A model generated the notes under the pieces. That model saw nothing but the letters and a program-made list of their open reading frames with translations. It was not told the DNA's origin and searched no databases. Below, in pieces: positions 25,585 to 35,146 of a DNA stretch of 64,000 nucleotides (the first letter of the stretch is position 1; every line of letters starts with the position of its first letter). The position numbers and the translations under genes were made by a program. Source of the DNA: an uncultured Chthonomonas sp. (lineage in GTDB: Bacteria > Armatimonadota > Chthonomonadetes > Chthonomonadales > Chthonomonadaceae). The stretch covers positions 1 to 64,000 of the forward strand of contig CAIONQ010000103.1 of assembly GCA_903859705.1 (NCBI GenBank). The letters run 5' to 3'.

Positions 25585-28500
25585 TTACTCGCGAGTAATC
25601 GTTTCGTGCAGGTTCATCACAATACGTGCCGTGTGAGTGAGCGCCGCCAGTTCTGGTGGGTTGCAATCGGCAGGCAGTGGAGCAAATCCCACTGAGAGTA
25701 AAGACTTTGCTGCTTCCGGGGACTTTTGATATTCTGCCAGCCTATCTCGGTAAATGGACATGACTGTCTTGAGCTCGGCCGTTGTTGGCTGACGCTGAAG
25801 GGCCTGGTTCCACATCCAGGATATTCGCTGTTCAGGTGTACCTGTGCACTCCTTGACTGCTCTCACGGCAAAAGCTCGGTCCGCTTCTACATAAGAAGGA
25901 TCATTCAGTAGTACCAGCGCTTGCTGTGGGATGTTAGAGCGGCCACGATCTGCAGCACACTCTTCCCGGCTTGGCGCGTCAAATGCCAGCATGGAAGGAT
26001 GCAGGAAGGATCGCTGCCACCAAGTGTAAATCCCACGGCGATATTGGCTGTCTCCTTTATCTGGCACATAATCACGCACCGGGAAGTTAAGGTTATCCCA
26101 GTATCTATCAGGCTGATAAGGCTTAACGCTTGGGCCCCCGATTGTGAGGCTAAGCAAGCCAGAAACAGACAATGCGTTGTCTCGGATCTCTTCTGCATCC
26201 AATCGAAAACGGCCCTGACGTGCGTATTCCCGGTTGTAGGGATCCTTCTGCATTTGAAGTGGGGTAGCGATGGAAGTTTGCCGATAGACATTGCTGTTTA
26301 CTATCAGGCGAACCATGTGCTTGATATCCCAGCCACTATCCATAAATTCACATGCCAGATAATCGAGAAGGGCAGGGTTAGCCGGGGGCTCGCCCTGTGC
26401 ACCCAGGTCTTCCAGCACTTTGCTAAGGCCATTACCGAAGAACTGCTTCCATAACCTATTCATAACCGTGCGAGCCGGGAGAGGGTTCTGGCGGCTGACT
26501 ATCCAGTTGGCCAGATCAAGGCGCGTTCCACCGGTAACGCCCGGCAAGAAAGCCGGTGTTGCAGGCTGCACCACGTCGCCAGTTTCATCCATCCAGTTGC
26601 CGCGTGGTAGAACTCGCACAGTGCGCGGTGTTGAACGATGAACGGAGATTAGGCAGCGTGGAATGCTGGCTTCATAATCATCGCGAGACTTTTGTGCATC
26701 TACAATCTGTTTGCGGAGTGGAGCAAACTCAGGTGAAGCCTCTTTGAAGTATGCGATCATCCTATCTGTTTCGGCCACAGTACGCTTCGAAACGTCTTTG
26801 GAAGCTGCCAACGCTATATCTGCAGGAAGGGCATTGAGTGGTGCTTCTGCGGTGTCTTTGCTTTCGGTAACGGCTATCCTGAACCTACCCAGATTATGAG
26901 CTGCGCCATGGTTTTGCTTGATGATGATCTGCAGTTTTTCGCCTGCTGCCAGAACGGCGGCCTGCTTAAGTGCAAGTATAAGCGATTGTGGTTTGCCAGC
27001 GTTAGGGAGAATTGCCCATCCCCATTCTTCACCCTTTTGATCACCATCGATCGTAGATGAAGCGCTCCAGAGGCGGTAGGGGTTTGCTTCTGCAATCACT
27101 GCCTGTTCAAAGGTGGCCTGTGCAGAGCCGAACGGAAGGTTGCGTACGGCGCCTGCAGCATTCACTGCCTGGGCGATTACTTCCGTAATTACGAAGTTTC
27201 CGTTGCCTGCACGCCCCGGGCCGCGCTGTGGCAGGGAAGCATCGGGCAGAGTTTCAATCTGCACTCCACCGATGCTGCCAACTGCGGCAACATCCACTGT
27301 ATATATCGTTTTATCGGGGTTGGGTCCGGTGGCAAGGATGGAGCCATCCGGCTGTGGCACCAGCTGCACGCCATTGGTAGCTGCCGATGCCGATGGTGTC
27401 ATCCAACGCCACATCTGCCTCAGCAGGGCAGTTTTATGCAGGTTGCTGTCCCAGGATGCTTTTGCGGCTGCGAACTCAGCAGGGATTGCCCCATCGAAGC
27501 TCTTCTTCAGCGAGGCTATTGCATCTGTTTTTACCTGCAGAGTTTTGGATTGCTCGGCGCTTGGAACAAGCATGCCTGGCTCTCGCCCGCCGATAATGGC
27601 CTCATCAACATCCGCAAAGAAGGCTCCGAGAGTATAAAAGTCTCTCGTTCGGAGTGGATCAAACTTATGGTCGTGGCACTGGCAACAGCCTGTTGTTTGG
27701 CCAAGCCAAACGGTTCCGAGCGAGCGCACACGGTCGGTAAGATAGCGGGCCTCATAGTCTTTAGCCTGGGCACCCCCTTCTTCCGTGGTTAGCAGAAGCC
27801 GGTTAAAGGCAGAACCAACGCGCGATTCTTGATTAGCATCTGGAAGAAGATCCCCGGCGAGTTGTTCTCGTGTAAACCGATCGAAGCGCTTATTGGTGTT
27901 AAAGCTGTTAATTACATAATCTCGATAGGGCCAGATGTTTCGTGGGTTATCGCTGTGGTAGCCGATGGTATCTGCGAAGCGGACCACATCTAGCCATCCC
28001 TGCGCCATACGTTCGCCGTAGTGTGTGTTCGCGAGCAGCCTTTCTACAAGATTCGTGTATGCCTTTGGCGACTTGTCTGCAACAAAAGCAGCTACTTCCT
28101 GCGAGGTTGGCGGCAAGCCAATTAAATCAAAATACAGGCGTCTGATAATCGTTCGCCTGTCGGCGGGTGGAGATACTGGCAGGCCGATTGAGGCAAGGCG
28201 AGCATGTACGAGGTAATCAACGGCATTGCTGCTAGCAGGGACTTGTGCTTTAACGGGGAGTTCGTACGCCCAGTGCTTCTGATACACTGCGCCTTCTTGA
28301 ACCCAGCGCTTCATCAGCGATATCTGTGCAGCTGTGAGCTTTTTGTGGAAGGAGGCGGGCGGCATCGAGGCAGCATCTGCGGGTGCCAGCACGATGCGCT
28401 TAATTAGCTCACTTGCATTGGGACTGCCAGGAACGATTGCCGGGTTAGGCTGATCAAGCCGGAGGTTTGCCTGCCTCTTGTTCTTATCCGGGCCGTGGCA

Positions 28501-28677
28501 TGCAAAGCAGTTATCGGAAAGGATAGGGCGGATATCGCGATTGAAAACTACTTTGATTCCAGTAGTCCTGGAGGCCGGAGGAGAGCTCGCAATTGCGGAT
28601 TGGCCAATGGGTACCGTGATGCCAGCAGATGCCAGCAAGAGCGAGGTACGCAAGAAGAACAGACGTTTTAGTGTCAT
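25585..28677 (-). CDS. PSD1-type cytochrome c/DUF1549/DUF1553 exported protein
   Basis: A 1030-residue protein with a signal peptide (about 1-31). The planctomycete cytochrome c domain follows, with Cys57-x-x-Cys60-His61 in DNCFACHGPDKNKRQANLRLD, then MPPASFHKKLT and WVQEGAVYQKHWAY. DUF1549 contains IIRRLYFDLIGLPPTSQEV and RMAQGWLDVVRFADTIGYHSD, and a second heme-like CCQCHDHKFDP. The middle region (about 420-620) is beta-rich, resembling a carbohydrate-binding insert. DUF1553 includes ARTVMNRLWKQFFGNGL, DIKHMVRLIVNSNVYRQTS and the C-terminal ALVLLNDPSYVEADRAFA. An AAGGTGAG site precedes the ATG. The DUF1501 gene follows. The pair is the standard form of this module; function is unknown, with polymer oxidation or breakdown proposed from context in other phyla. 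Confidence 0.94.
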   Translation of the reverse strand: MTLKRLFFLRTSLLLASAGITVPIGQSAIASSPPASRTTGIKVVFNRDIRPILSDNCFACHGPDKNKRQANLRLDQPNPAIVPGSPNASELIKRIVLAPADAASMPPASFHKKLTAAQISLMKRWVQEGAVYQKHWAYELPVKAQVPASSNAVDYLVHARLASIGLPVSPPADRRTIIRRLYFDLIGLPPTSQEVAAFVADKSPKAYTNLVERLLANTHYGERMAQGWLDVVRFADTIGYHSDNPRNIWPYRDYVINSFNTNKRFDRFTREQLAGDLLPDANQESRVGSAFNRLLLTTEEGGAQAKDYEARYLTDRVRSLGTVWLGQTTGCCQCHDHKFDPLRTRDFYTLGAFFADVDEAIIGGREPGMLVPSAEQSKTLQVKTDAIASLKKSFDGAIPAEFAAAKASWDSNLHKTALLRQMWRWMTPSASAATNGVQLVPQPDGSILATGPNPDKTIYTVDVAAVGSIGGVQIETLPDASLPQRGPGRAGNGNFVITEVIAQAVNAAGAVRNLPFGSAQATFEQAVIAEANPYRLWSASSTIDGDQKGEEWGWAILPNAGKPQSLILALKQAAVLAAGEKLQIIIKQNHGAAHNLGRFRIAVTESKDTAEAPLNALPADIALAASKDVSKRTVAETDRMIAYFKEASPEFAPLRKQIVDAQKSRDDYEASIPRCLISVHRSTPRTVRVLPRGNWMDETGDVVQPATPAFLPGVTGGTRLDLANWIVSRQNPLPARTVMNRLWKQFFGNGLSKVLEDLGAQGEPPANPALLDYLACEFMDSGWDIKHMVRLIVNSNVYRQTSIATPLQMQKDPYNREYARQGRFRLDAEEIRDNALSVSGLLSLTIGGPSVKPYQPDRYWDNLNFPVRDYVPDKGDSQYRRGIYTWWQRSFLHPSMLAFDAPSREECAADRGRSNIPQQALVLLNDPSYVEADRAFAVRAVKECTGTPEQRISWMWNQALQRQPTTAELKTVMSIYRDRLAEYQKSPEAAKSLLSVGFAPLPADCNPPELAALTHTARIVMNLHETITRE

Positions 28678-28788
28678 GGCAGCTCACCTTCGCCGCGCGG
28701 CATTGCGCTGATGTTCGGAATTTGTGTCCGTAGCCGCACTGGCAGTACCGGGGTTGGTTCCCCCTACAATGCATTTCATCCCGCGCGA

Positions 28789-29781
28789 CTAACCGGTCGT
28801 CAGCCGTTCATCATGGTAATCAGGCAGTTCTACTGCATAGTGACATGCGGAGAAGTGGCCAGGCTTGACCTCAAGAAGAGGTGGTTCTATACTGCATTTG
28901 TCGGTGGAATGGGGGCATCTGTTACGGAAAACACAGCCTTCGCCGCGCCCAGATTGCGCACCGGGGTCTGCAGACGTATCTGGTGGCCGAATATCCGGGT
29001 TAGGGATAGGGATGGCTCGAAGTAGGGTGCGTGTGTAAGGATGCAGCGGATCCAGATAGATTGCTTCACTATCGGCAAGCTCAACAATCTTACCGAGGTA
29101 CATAACTGCAATTCGATCACTCATATGCCGAACAACGGCAAGATCGTGAGCAATGAACAGTATGGTGAGCCCGAGCTTTTGTTGAAGCTCCAGCAACAGG
29201 TTGAGAACCTGCGCCTGGATGGAGACATCGAGGGCAGACACGGGCTCATCTGCAATTAGGAACTCTGGATTAACGGCCAGGGCACGAGCGATACCGATGC
29301 GCTGCCTCTGGCCACCAGAGAATTCATGGGGATATCGGTTGCGGTGAGAGGTTCGCAGGCCAACCACTTCCAGCAGGCGCGTTATCTCTGTCTCTTGCTC
29401 CTGCTCCGTGAGCTTGCGGGGCTCTAACCCTTCCCGAATGATATTCGATACCGTCATTCGTGGATTCAAAGAGCCATACGGATCCTGAAACACAATTTGC
29501 ATCTTCTGGCGGTAGGGCAGCATTTCTGCCCTGGACAGCCCAAAAAGCTCTTTGCCTTCGTACTTGCAAGAGCCCGAAGTTGGTTCTATTAGCCGGATTA
29601 TAAGGCGACCTGTGGTTGATTTACCAGATCCACTTTCGCCGACGAGGCCAAGGGTCTCGCCTTTGTAAACCGTGAATGTGAGGCCATCAACAGCCTTAAC
29701 CGGAGGAGACGTTTTGCCGAGAAGTGTGGACCTACCTGGAAAGTGCTTAACGAGATCTGTTATTTCTATTAATGCTTCCAA
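28789..29781 (-). CDS. oppF: Oligopeptide ABC transporter ATP-binding subunit OppF/DppF
   Basis: About 330 residues from a TTG at 29781, one base after the oppD stop and preceded by GGGAGG at 8 nt; an upstream in-frame start would overlap oppD by 65 bp and add unrelated residues. The protein begins LEALIEITDLVKHFPG as expected. Walker A GESGSGKST is at 48-56; signature FSGGQRQRIGIARAL, Walker B FLIADEPVSALD and the switch His in FIAHDLAVV are all intact. The C-terminal oligopeptide-transporter domain has the usual Cys cluster (CVFRNRCPHSTDKC). It energises import with OppD. Last gene of the opp operon. Confidence 0.95.
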   Translation of the reverse strand: MEALIEITDLVKHFPGRSTLLGKTSPPVKAVDGLTFTVYKGETLGLVGESGSGKSTTGRLIIRLIEPTSGSCKYEGKELFGLSRAEMLPYRQKMQIVFQDPYGSLNPRMTVSNIIREGLEPRKLTEQEQETEITRLLEVVGLRTSHRNRYPHEFSGGQRQRIGIARALAVNPEFLIADEPVSALDVSIQAQVLNLLLELQQKLGLTILFIAHDLAVVRHMSDRIAVMYLGKIVELADSEAIYLDPLHPYTRTLLRAIPIPNPDIRPPDTSADPGAQSGRGEGCVFRNRCPHSTDKCSIEPPLLEVKPGHFSACHYAVELPDYHDERLTTG

Positions 29782-29782
29782 G

Positions 29783-30808
29783 TTATGCGCCTCCCTTGTG
29801 GGCCGGAGCGGAAGCCGTGTATTCTGGCTGAACAAAGCATGCTGCAAGATGCCCGGTGCCTACAGCCTCAAGCGGAGGCTGCTCCTGTCGGCATCTATCC
29901 GTAACAAATGCACAGCGCGTTTGAAACCTGCACCCTACCGGGAGGCGGAGCGGATTGGGAACCATACCAGGGATTGTTGGCAGCGGTTGCTTTGCGGGAT
30001 GATCTAGCCGTGGAACTGCGCGCAGCAGCCCCTGAGTGTAAGGATGCCTTGGCCGCTTAAAGATATCCTGTACAGAGGCTTTCTCAACTACTTTGCCGGC
30101 ATACATAACGGCAACCGTGTGGCAGTTTTCTGCGACCAGGCCGAGGTTGTGAGTGATCATCAGAATGCCGGTGCCTGTTTCGGATTGCAGATCTCGGAGC
30201 AATGATAGGATCTGCGCCTGAACGGTAACATCGAGAGCGGTGGTGGGTTCATCAGCTATAAGAACAGCCGGCCTGCAGGAGAGTGCCACTGCAATCATGA
30301 TGCGCTGACGCATTCCGCCAGACATCTCATGTGGATAGCTACGAGCACGCCGTTCTGGATCTGGAATGCCTACCGATGCCAGCAGCCTTACGGCCTCTGC
30401 CATGGCATCTGCCTTCGGCATTTTCTCTTTGCGATGTGCTTGCACTGCTTCCATCAATGGATCGCAGATTGGGTATAGCGGATCCAGGCTCGTCATAGGT
30501 TCCTGGAAGATCATTCCGAGGTCTTTGCCTCGGCGGTGGCTCATCTCAACTTCCGAGAGCTTCAGCAGGTTTTCACCGCGCAGGAGTATCTCCCCATCCA
30601 CAATGCGGCCGGGAGGGGCCACCAGGCGCATGGCAGACATTCCCGTTACGCTTTTTCCGCAGCCAGATTCGCCTACAACCCCAAGCGTTTGCCCCGGATA
30701 TACCTCCAGATCAACACCATCAACGGCGGGCACAACACCCTGATCCGTGAAAAAGTGGGTACGCAGGTTCTTTATCTGAAGTACCGGCTCCGTTACAGAC
30801 TGCGGCAC
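29783..30808 (-). CDS. oppD: Oligopeptide ABC transporter ATP-binding subunit OppD/DppD
   Basis: A 341-residue ATPase. The GTG start at 30808 lies 2 bp after the oppC stop, with GGAGG 5 nt upstream. Walker A is GESGCGKS (46-53); the signature is MSGGMRQRIMIAVAL, typical of OppD rather than OppF (SGGQ); Walker B is VLIADEPTTALD; the switch His is in MITHNLGLV. The C-terminal Cys-containing motif (CRFQTRCAFVTDRC) matches the family. It pairs with OppF to power oligopeptide or dipeptide import across the inner membrane through OppB and OppC. Confidence 0.95.
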   Translation of the reverse strand: MPQSVTEPVLQIKNLRTHFFTDQGVVPAVDGVDLEVYPGQTLGVVGESGCGKSVTGMSAMRLVAPPGRIVDGEILLRGENLLKLSEVEMSHRRGKDLGMIFQEPMTSLDPLYPICDPLMEAVQAHRKEKMPKADAMAEAVRLLASVGIPDPERRARSYPHEMSGGMRQRIMIAVALSCRPAVLIADEPTTALDVTVQAQILSLLRDLQSETGTGILMITHNLGLVAENCHTVAVMYAGKVVEKASVQDIFKRPRHPYTQGLLRAVPRLDHPAKQPLPTIPGMVPNPLRLPVGCRFQTRCAFVTDRCRQEQPPLEAVGTGHLAACFVQPEYTASAPAHKGGA

Positions 30809-30810
30809 AT

Positions 30811-31929
30811 CTACCTCCGAAGTTTCGGGTCGAGGGCATCACGCAGCCCATCGCCGAGAAAGTTAAAAGCCAGAACAGTGATAAAGATCATTGCAGCGGG
30901 GCATAGCATCCAGACCTTGGTTTGAATTACATCCAGATCCTGCGCTGCGGAGAGCATGTTACCCCAGCTCGGGAACGGAATTTTGATACCTAACCCAAGG
31001 AAGCTCAGGCCAGACTCTGCCAGGATGTATCCCGGGATAGAGAGTGTTGCCGCCACGGAAGCATAGGTGAACGCACCAGGAAGAATGTGCCTGCGGATAA
31101 TGCGGCCTTCTGGCACACCAAGTGCGCGTGCTGCCTGCACATATTCAAGCTCTCTCACCGAAAGTGAGATACCGCGAACTACGCGAGCGAGACCTGCCCA
31201 ACCTACAAAACTCAGGATGATAATAATCATCAGAAAGGTTAAGCGCGGATCTATCTTTGCCGGCAGCAGGCCAGCCAGCGCGATGAGAAGGTAGAACTGC
31301 GGCACCGACATAATCACTTCGCATATTCGCATTATTACGCTATCTACACGACCACCCCAGTACCCGGCTATGCCGCCAACTGTGAGGCCAATTGAAAACG
31401 TAATGCAGATAGCGATAATGCCGATACTCAGTGAGATTTGTGAGCCAATCAGCAATCTGCTAAAAACATCTCTGCCATCGCTATCGGTGCCTAGAAGGTG
31501 AAATGGAATATGATCGGGCGCACCAAACAGATGGATGCGCAGTGGGAGAATTCCAAGTAACCGATAGGGCTCACCCGTAACCAAGAAGTGGACAGGCTCC
31601 AAAGTGCCTGCTACTTCATGGAAAGCGTTATCTGACGGATTGAACTTTAGCTGAGTGGTGTATGGCCGCAGGGAAAACCCACCATCTGCGTTATGAAACC
31701 GAATTGGTGACGGGGGCTGAAATACCTGATCAGAGCGCAATTCCATGCGATAGGGCGACAGAAAGTTCGCCAGAATAGCACATCCGTAGAGACAAATGAG
31801 CGTGATGAGACCAGCAATCGCTGCCTTATTCTTGCGCAATTGCCGCCATGCCAGTTGCCAGGGCGTTTCTGACGGAGCCTGATCGTCTTCGATGTAATCT
31901 GGTGGGGTGGTAGCAGAAGTAGTTGTCAT
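30811..31929 (-). CDS. oppC: Oligopeptide ABC transporter permease OppC/DppC
   Basis: About 372 residues from the ATG at 31929, which begins one base after the oppB stop. It has an N-terminal cytoplasmic OppC_N segment (WQLAWRQLRKNKAAIAG) and a first membrane helix at about 38-58. An unusually long external loop of roughly 100 residues follows (about 62-160) before the PHLLGTD-like motif, here FHLLGTDSDGRDVFSRLL. The permease domain carries five more helices and the EAA loop (EYVQAARALGVPEGRIIRRHILP) that contacts the ATPases. OppC of E. coli has a much shorter loop; longer versions occur in YejE-like and some environmental members. The loop may alter contact with the binding protein. Confidence 0.94.
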   Translation of the reverse strand: MTTTSATTPPDYIEDDQAPSETPWQLAWRQLRKNKAAIAGLITLICLYGCAILANFLSPYRMELRSDQVFQPPSPIRFHNADGGFSLRPYTTQLKFNPSDNAFHEVAGTLEPVHFLVTGEPYRLLGILPLRIHLFGAPDHIPFHLLGTDSDGRDVFSRLLIGSQISLSIGIIAICITFSIGLTVGGIAGYWGGRVDSVIMRICEVIMSVPQFYLLIALAGLLPAKIDPRLTFLMIIIILSFVGWAGLARVVRGISLSVRELEYVQAARALGVPEGRIIRRHILPGAFTYASVAATLSIPGYILAESGLSFLGLGIKIPFPSWGNMLSAAQDLDVIQTKVWMLCPAAMIFITVLAFNFLGDGLRDALDPKLRR

Positions 31930-31930
31930 G

Positions 31931-32899
31931 TTACTTCCCCATCCTGATGCGTGGGTCTGAAACTGCAAGCAAGATATCGCTCAGCAGGTTACCAAGCATA
32001 AGCATCGTTGCACCCATGGTGAATGCGCCCATAACCATGTAGATGTCTTTGGATTGCACAGATTCCAGTATAAGCCGACCCAGTCCCGGCCAGGTCATAA
32101 CGTTTTCAACCAACGCGGCACCAGAAAGCAGGCCTGCGAGGCTAAATCCAAAAAGGGTGATAAGCGGGTTTATGGCATTGCGTACAGCGTGCTTAACAAC
32201 TGTTTTTGTTTCGCTGAGGCCACGGGCCCGCGCCGCGATTACATAGTTATCGCGCAGGGTATCCAGAAGGCTCCCGCGCATCTGCCGCATGATGCCTGCA
32301 CAACCGGCGAAGCCCAGCACGAGCGTTGGCAGCACAAGATGGTGGATCATATCCAGAATACGGTGGCGGCTATCCAGGTCCTCATAATCGTTTGAGTGCA
32401 TACCGCCAATGGGAAACCAGCCTGTTTTCTGAGCGAAAAGCATTGCCAGCAACGCCAGGAAAAAGGCTGGTACCGATATGCCTGTGAAGGCCATCAGGGA
32501 GCATAAGCGATCAATTATAGAGTTACGCTTGACTGCAGACATGATACCGAGAGGAATTGCCATGCCCCATGCAAGTACCATGGAGCAAAGGGAAAGAATT
32601 AGCGTATTGCCCATCCTTTCCCATAGCATTCCGGCAACAGGCTGCCTGGTGGATAGCGAAATACCGAAGTTCAATCTGGCAGCATTCCCAAGCCACAGCA
32701 GGTACTGAACGGGCCAGGGCTTATCCAGCCCAAACTCATGGGTAACCTGCTTACGAATCTCATCTGAAAATTGATCACCGCTATACAGCGACTGTACAAA
32801 ATCTCCAGGGGAGAGCCGTAGGATTAGGAAGCACAGAAACGAGATCCCGACAAGAAGCGGGATCATCGTTAATAGGCGTTTGATGATAAAACGCAGCAT
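31931..32899 (-). CDS. oppB: Oligopeptide ABC transporter permease OppB/DppB
   Basis: A 322-residue six-helix permease. The N-terminus MLRFIIKRLLTMIPLLVGISFLCF is typical, followed by LRLSPGDFV, the long first periplasmic region, SLVLAWGMAIPLG-type helices and the EAA motif (NYVIAARARGLSETKTVVKHAVRNA) for contact with OppD/OppF. The C-terminal TWPGLGRL is conserved. It forms the transmembrane channel with OppC. The gene lies 23 bp after oppA and abuts oppC, consistent with a single mRNA in the order A-B-C-D-F. Confidence 0.95.
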   Translation of the reverse strand: MLRFIIKRLLTMIPLLVGISFLCFLILRLSPGDFVQSLYSGDQFSDEIRKQVTHEFGLDKPWPVQYLLWLGNAARLNFGISLSTRQPVAGMLWERMGNTLILSLCSMVLAWGMAIPLGIMSAVKRNSIIDRLCSLMAFTGISVPAFFLALLAMLFAQKTGWFPIGGMHSNDYEDLDSRHRILDMIHHLVLPTLVLGFAGCAGIMRQMRGSLLDTLRDNYVIAARARGLSETKTVVKHAVRNAINPLITLFGFSLAGLLSGAALVENVMTWPGLGRLILESVQSKDIYMVMGAFTMGATMLMLGNLLSDILLAVSDPRIRMGK

Positions 32900-32922
32900 G
32901 TTTTGGCGCGATCTCCCGGGAT

Positions 32923-34704
32923 CTACTTCTCAGAGAATTCGTAGACGTTCCACTTCATTGCGCGCGCCAGGGCATTAGGGCGAACGTTTGTAAGCCTGTT
33001 GGAGTAGGCGGAAAGGTAGTCTTGAGTAACCAGGAAGATAAGTGGCTGCTGGTCATATACAATGGCCTGGAATTTATCGTATAGAGCCTTGCGTTTTGCC
33101 TGATCGGTTTCAACTGCTGCATCATCGAAGATTTTATCGATTTCGGCTTCCCATGCAGTTGCCGCTTTGGGCTCCTTCGGATACCAAACATGCGACATAC
33201 CGCTGCTCATCCAGATGTTTCGGCCGTTGTGTGGATCGACACCACCTGTAAAGCCGAGCAGGTTGGCTTCCCAATCGAAGGTTTTGCGCATACGCTCAAC
33301 CAGTGAATTAAACTCTACTGGATTGATTGTTACCTTGATGCCGATCTTGTGGAGGTCTTCCTGAATGGCAGTGCAGAGTGCAAGGTTAACGTTGTTACCG
33401 GTGTTGGTCATCAGGGTAAATTCAACGAGATGACCCTGATCATCGGTTAGAACACCCTCTGCATTCTTATTCTTCAGGCCAATGGATGCCAGCAGGGCGG
33501 TGGCCTTCGCAGCATCTAGTGCGTATGGCTTGAGGTCCTGATTGTAGAAAATCTTATTTGCAGAAGAGATAGGCGAGTTGATGGGTCTGCCGATGCCGCG
33601 CAGGGCAGTGGTAACCATGTTGTCCCGGTTGAGTGCGAAAGATACTGCTTGCCTGAACTCTTTTTTACTAAACCATGCACGTTTGTAATCTGGCACGTTC
33701 TTGTTTGCAGGGTTTACGTTAAAGCCCAGGTAGGTGAAACCCCATGCAGGGCCGGCATTAACCGCGGTGTATCCACCAGACGATGCCTTAGACTGAATAT
33801 CTGGCCAATCCTGTGGGCGAACACCTGTGTAATCGGTTTCCTTAGATTTGAATTTCAGGATGACCGCATTAAGATCCGGTACTATCTGGGTGGTTCCGCC
33901 ATCCAGTAACGGTAGCTGTTTCCCATCCTGGCTAACGCGCCAGTGGTAGAGATTCCGTTTAAACGCAATCGACTGACCCGGTGTGTACCGGGAGATTGTG
34001 AATGGGCCGGTGCCTACGATCTCTTCAGGCTTTGTGTTGAGCGACCACGTGTTGTTAAACTGGCCAGACTTCCAGGCAGCTTCCAGCTTATGTTTAGGAA
34101 GGATGCTGACGCCAATCACATCAAGGAAGGGACCAATTGTTGCCGGGAGCTTGAACTCTACTGTTAAATCGTCGACCTTACGGTAACCAATCGGTTTGCC
34201 ATTAATAGTCAGGATATCGCGAACGGGCGTCGGAATGGTTTTGTCGAAGACGAGATCATATGAAAAGATTACATCGTCCGCAGTAAGAGGCTGGCCGTCA
34301 GACCATTTCACATTCTTACGAAGCTTAAATGTCCAGGTCTTCTTATCGTCGGAAGAGGTCCACGAGCTTGCAAGATCCCCTTCAAATTCAAGGGTTTCCG
34401 GGTCTCGGGCCACCAGCCCATCAAATACCAGGCCAAGAATGTCTGTGCTCGAAGTTTCGCTTGCAAGCATTACGTTGAAAGTTTTTGGATCGGCAATAGT
34501 TGCATCGTTGAACTTGCCGCCGGGTTTGCCCGTAATATTGCGTTTCAAAAAGTCGGCCATGTCTGCTTCAGAAACTTTGTTTTCCCGTGCAGCACCGTCT
34601 TTTTTGCCATCGTTTTTGCCGCCACCACAGCCTGTTAAAGCTGTACCGATTATCGCGGCTCCTCCGACTAACAATCCAATACCTGTCAGCGCTTTTTTCT
34701 GCAT
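32923..34704 (-). CDS. oppA: Oligopeptide-binding lipoprotein OppA/DppA (SBP family 5)
   Basis: A 593-residue family 5 solute-binding protein. The lipoprotein signal ends in LTGC with Cys26, followed by a GGGKNDGKKDGAARENK linker. The domain signatures are FNDATIADPKTFNVMLA, FKLRKNVKWSDGQPLTADDVIFSYD (the family signature region) and AVSFALNRDNMVTTALRGIG. Length is near the 540-590 usual for oligopeptide rather than dipeptide binders. It captures peptides outside the inner membrane and hands them to OppBC. First gene of the operon; its upstream region (34705-35146) must hold the promoter. Confidence 0.95.
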   Translation of the reverse strand: MQKKALTGIGLLVGGAAIIGTALTGCGGGKNDGKKDGAARENKVSEADMADFLKRNITGKPGGKFNDATIADPKTFNVMLASETSSTDILGLVFDGLVARDPETLEFEGDLASSWTSSDDKKTWTFKLRKNVKWSDGQPLTADDVIFSYDLVFDKTIPTPVRDILTINGKPIGYRKVDDLTVEFKLPATIGPFLDVIGVSILPKHKLEAAWKSGQFNNTWSLNTKPEEIVGTGPFTISRYTPGQSIAFKRNLYHWRVSQDGKQLPLLDGGTTQIVPDLNAVILKFKSKETDYTGVRPQDWPDIQSKASSGGYTAVNAGPAWGFTYLGFNVNPANKNVPDYKRAWFSKKEFRQAVSFALNRDNMVTTALRGIGRPINSPISSANKIFYNQDLKPYALDAAKATALLASIGLKNKNAEGVLTDDQGHLVEFTLMTNTGNNVNLALCTAIQEDLHKIGIKVTINPVEFNSLVERMRKTFDWEANLLGFTGGVDPHNGRNIWMSSGMSHVWYPKEPKAATAWEAEIDKIFDDAAVETDQAKRKALYDKFQAIVYDQQPLIFLVTQDYLSAYSNRLTNVRPNALARAMKWNVYEFSEK

Positions 34705-35146
34705 TTGATCCCTTCCTGCGAGTACTTTTTATCCCTCGTAAGGTGCTGTGTCCGTGACTTTTGGACGTTCCTTTGAGGATACCCTGATTCCTGTTTTTGC
34801 GGGGAAAGATACGCGGATTTACTGGTTTCAATCTATCAAAATACGTTCGTAAACACAGCGAAGCACTTCGTGCTTAACCTCGTGAGCAGCTTTGAGGCTT
34901 TATCTGGGATAAATGGAAGCAAGGGTGTCATGCTGACTATAACGCTAATCCTTGTGTTATTTAAATCCGGATGATTTGCCAGCAAAATTAGTGCACCAAC
35001 GCGAACTGAACCACATCAAATGCTTGTCGATCAACTGGTATATCCGCGTCGTAATTTCAATATTACATCTACTCTAAAGCTTCTGAGCGAAGTAAACTTA
35101 TACTTGTTGGAATTATCGCGTCGCATTGAAAGAAAGGTTGTTCACC
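34705..35146. other. Divergent intergenic region oppA / phosphodiesterase
   Basis: This 442-bp region between divergent genes should hold both promoters. I see a TATACT at 35099-35104 on plus without a good -35 box, and a small hairpin AAGCAC-TTC-GTGCTT at 34861-34875. No open frame with a ribosome-binding site and no recognisable riboswitch was found. Confidence 0.45.

Noticed and set aside
34861-34875. Hairpin AAGCAC-TTC-GTGCTT upstream of oppA as a regulatory element
   Set aside because: Short, with a minimal loop, and no supporting promoter or operator arrangement.
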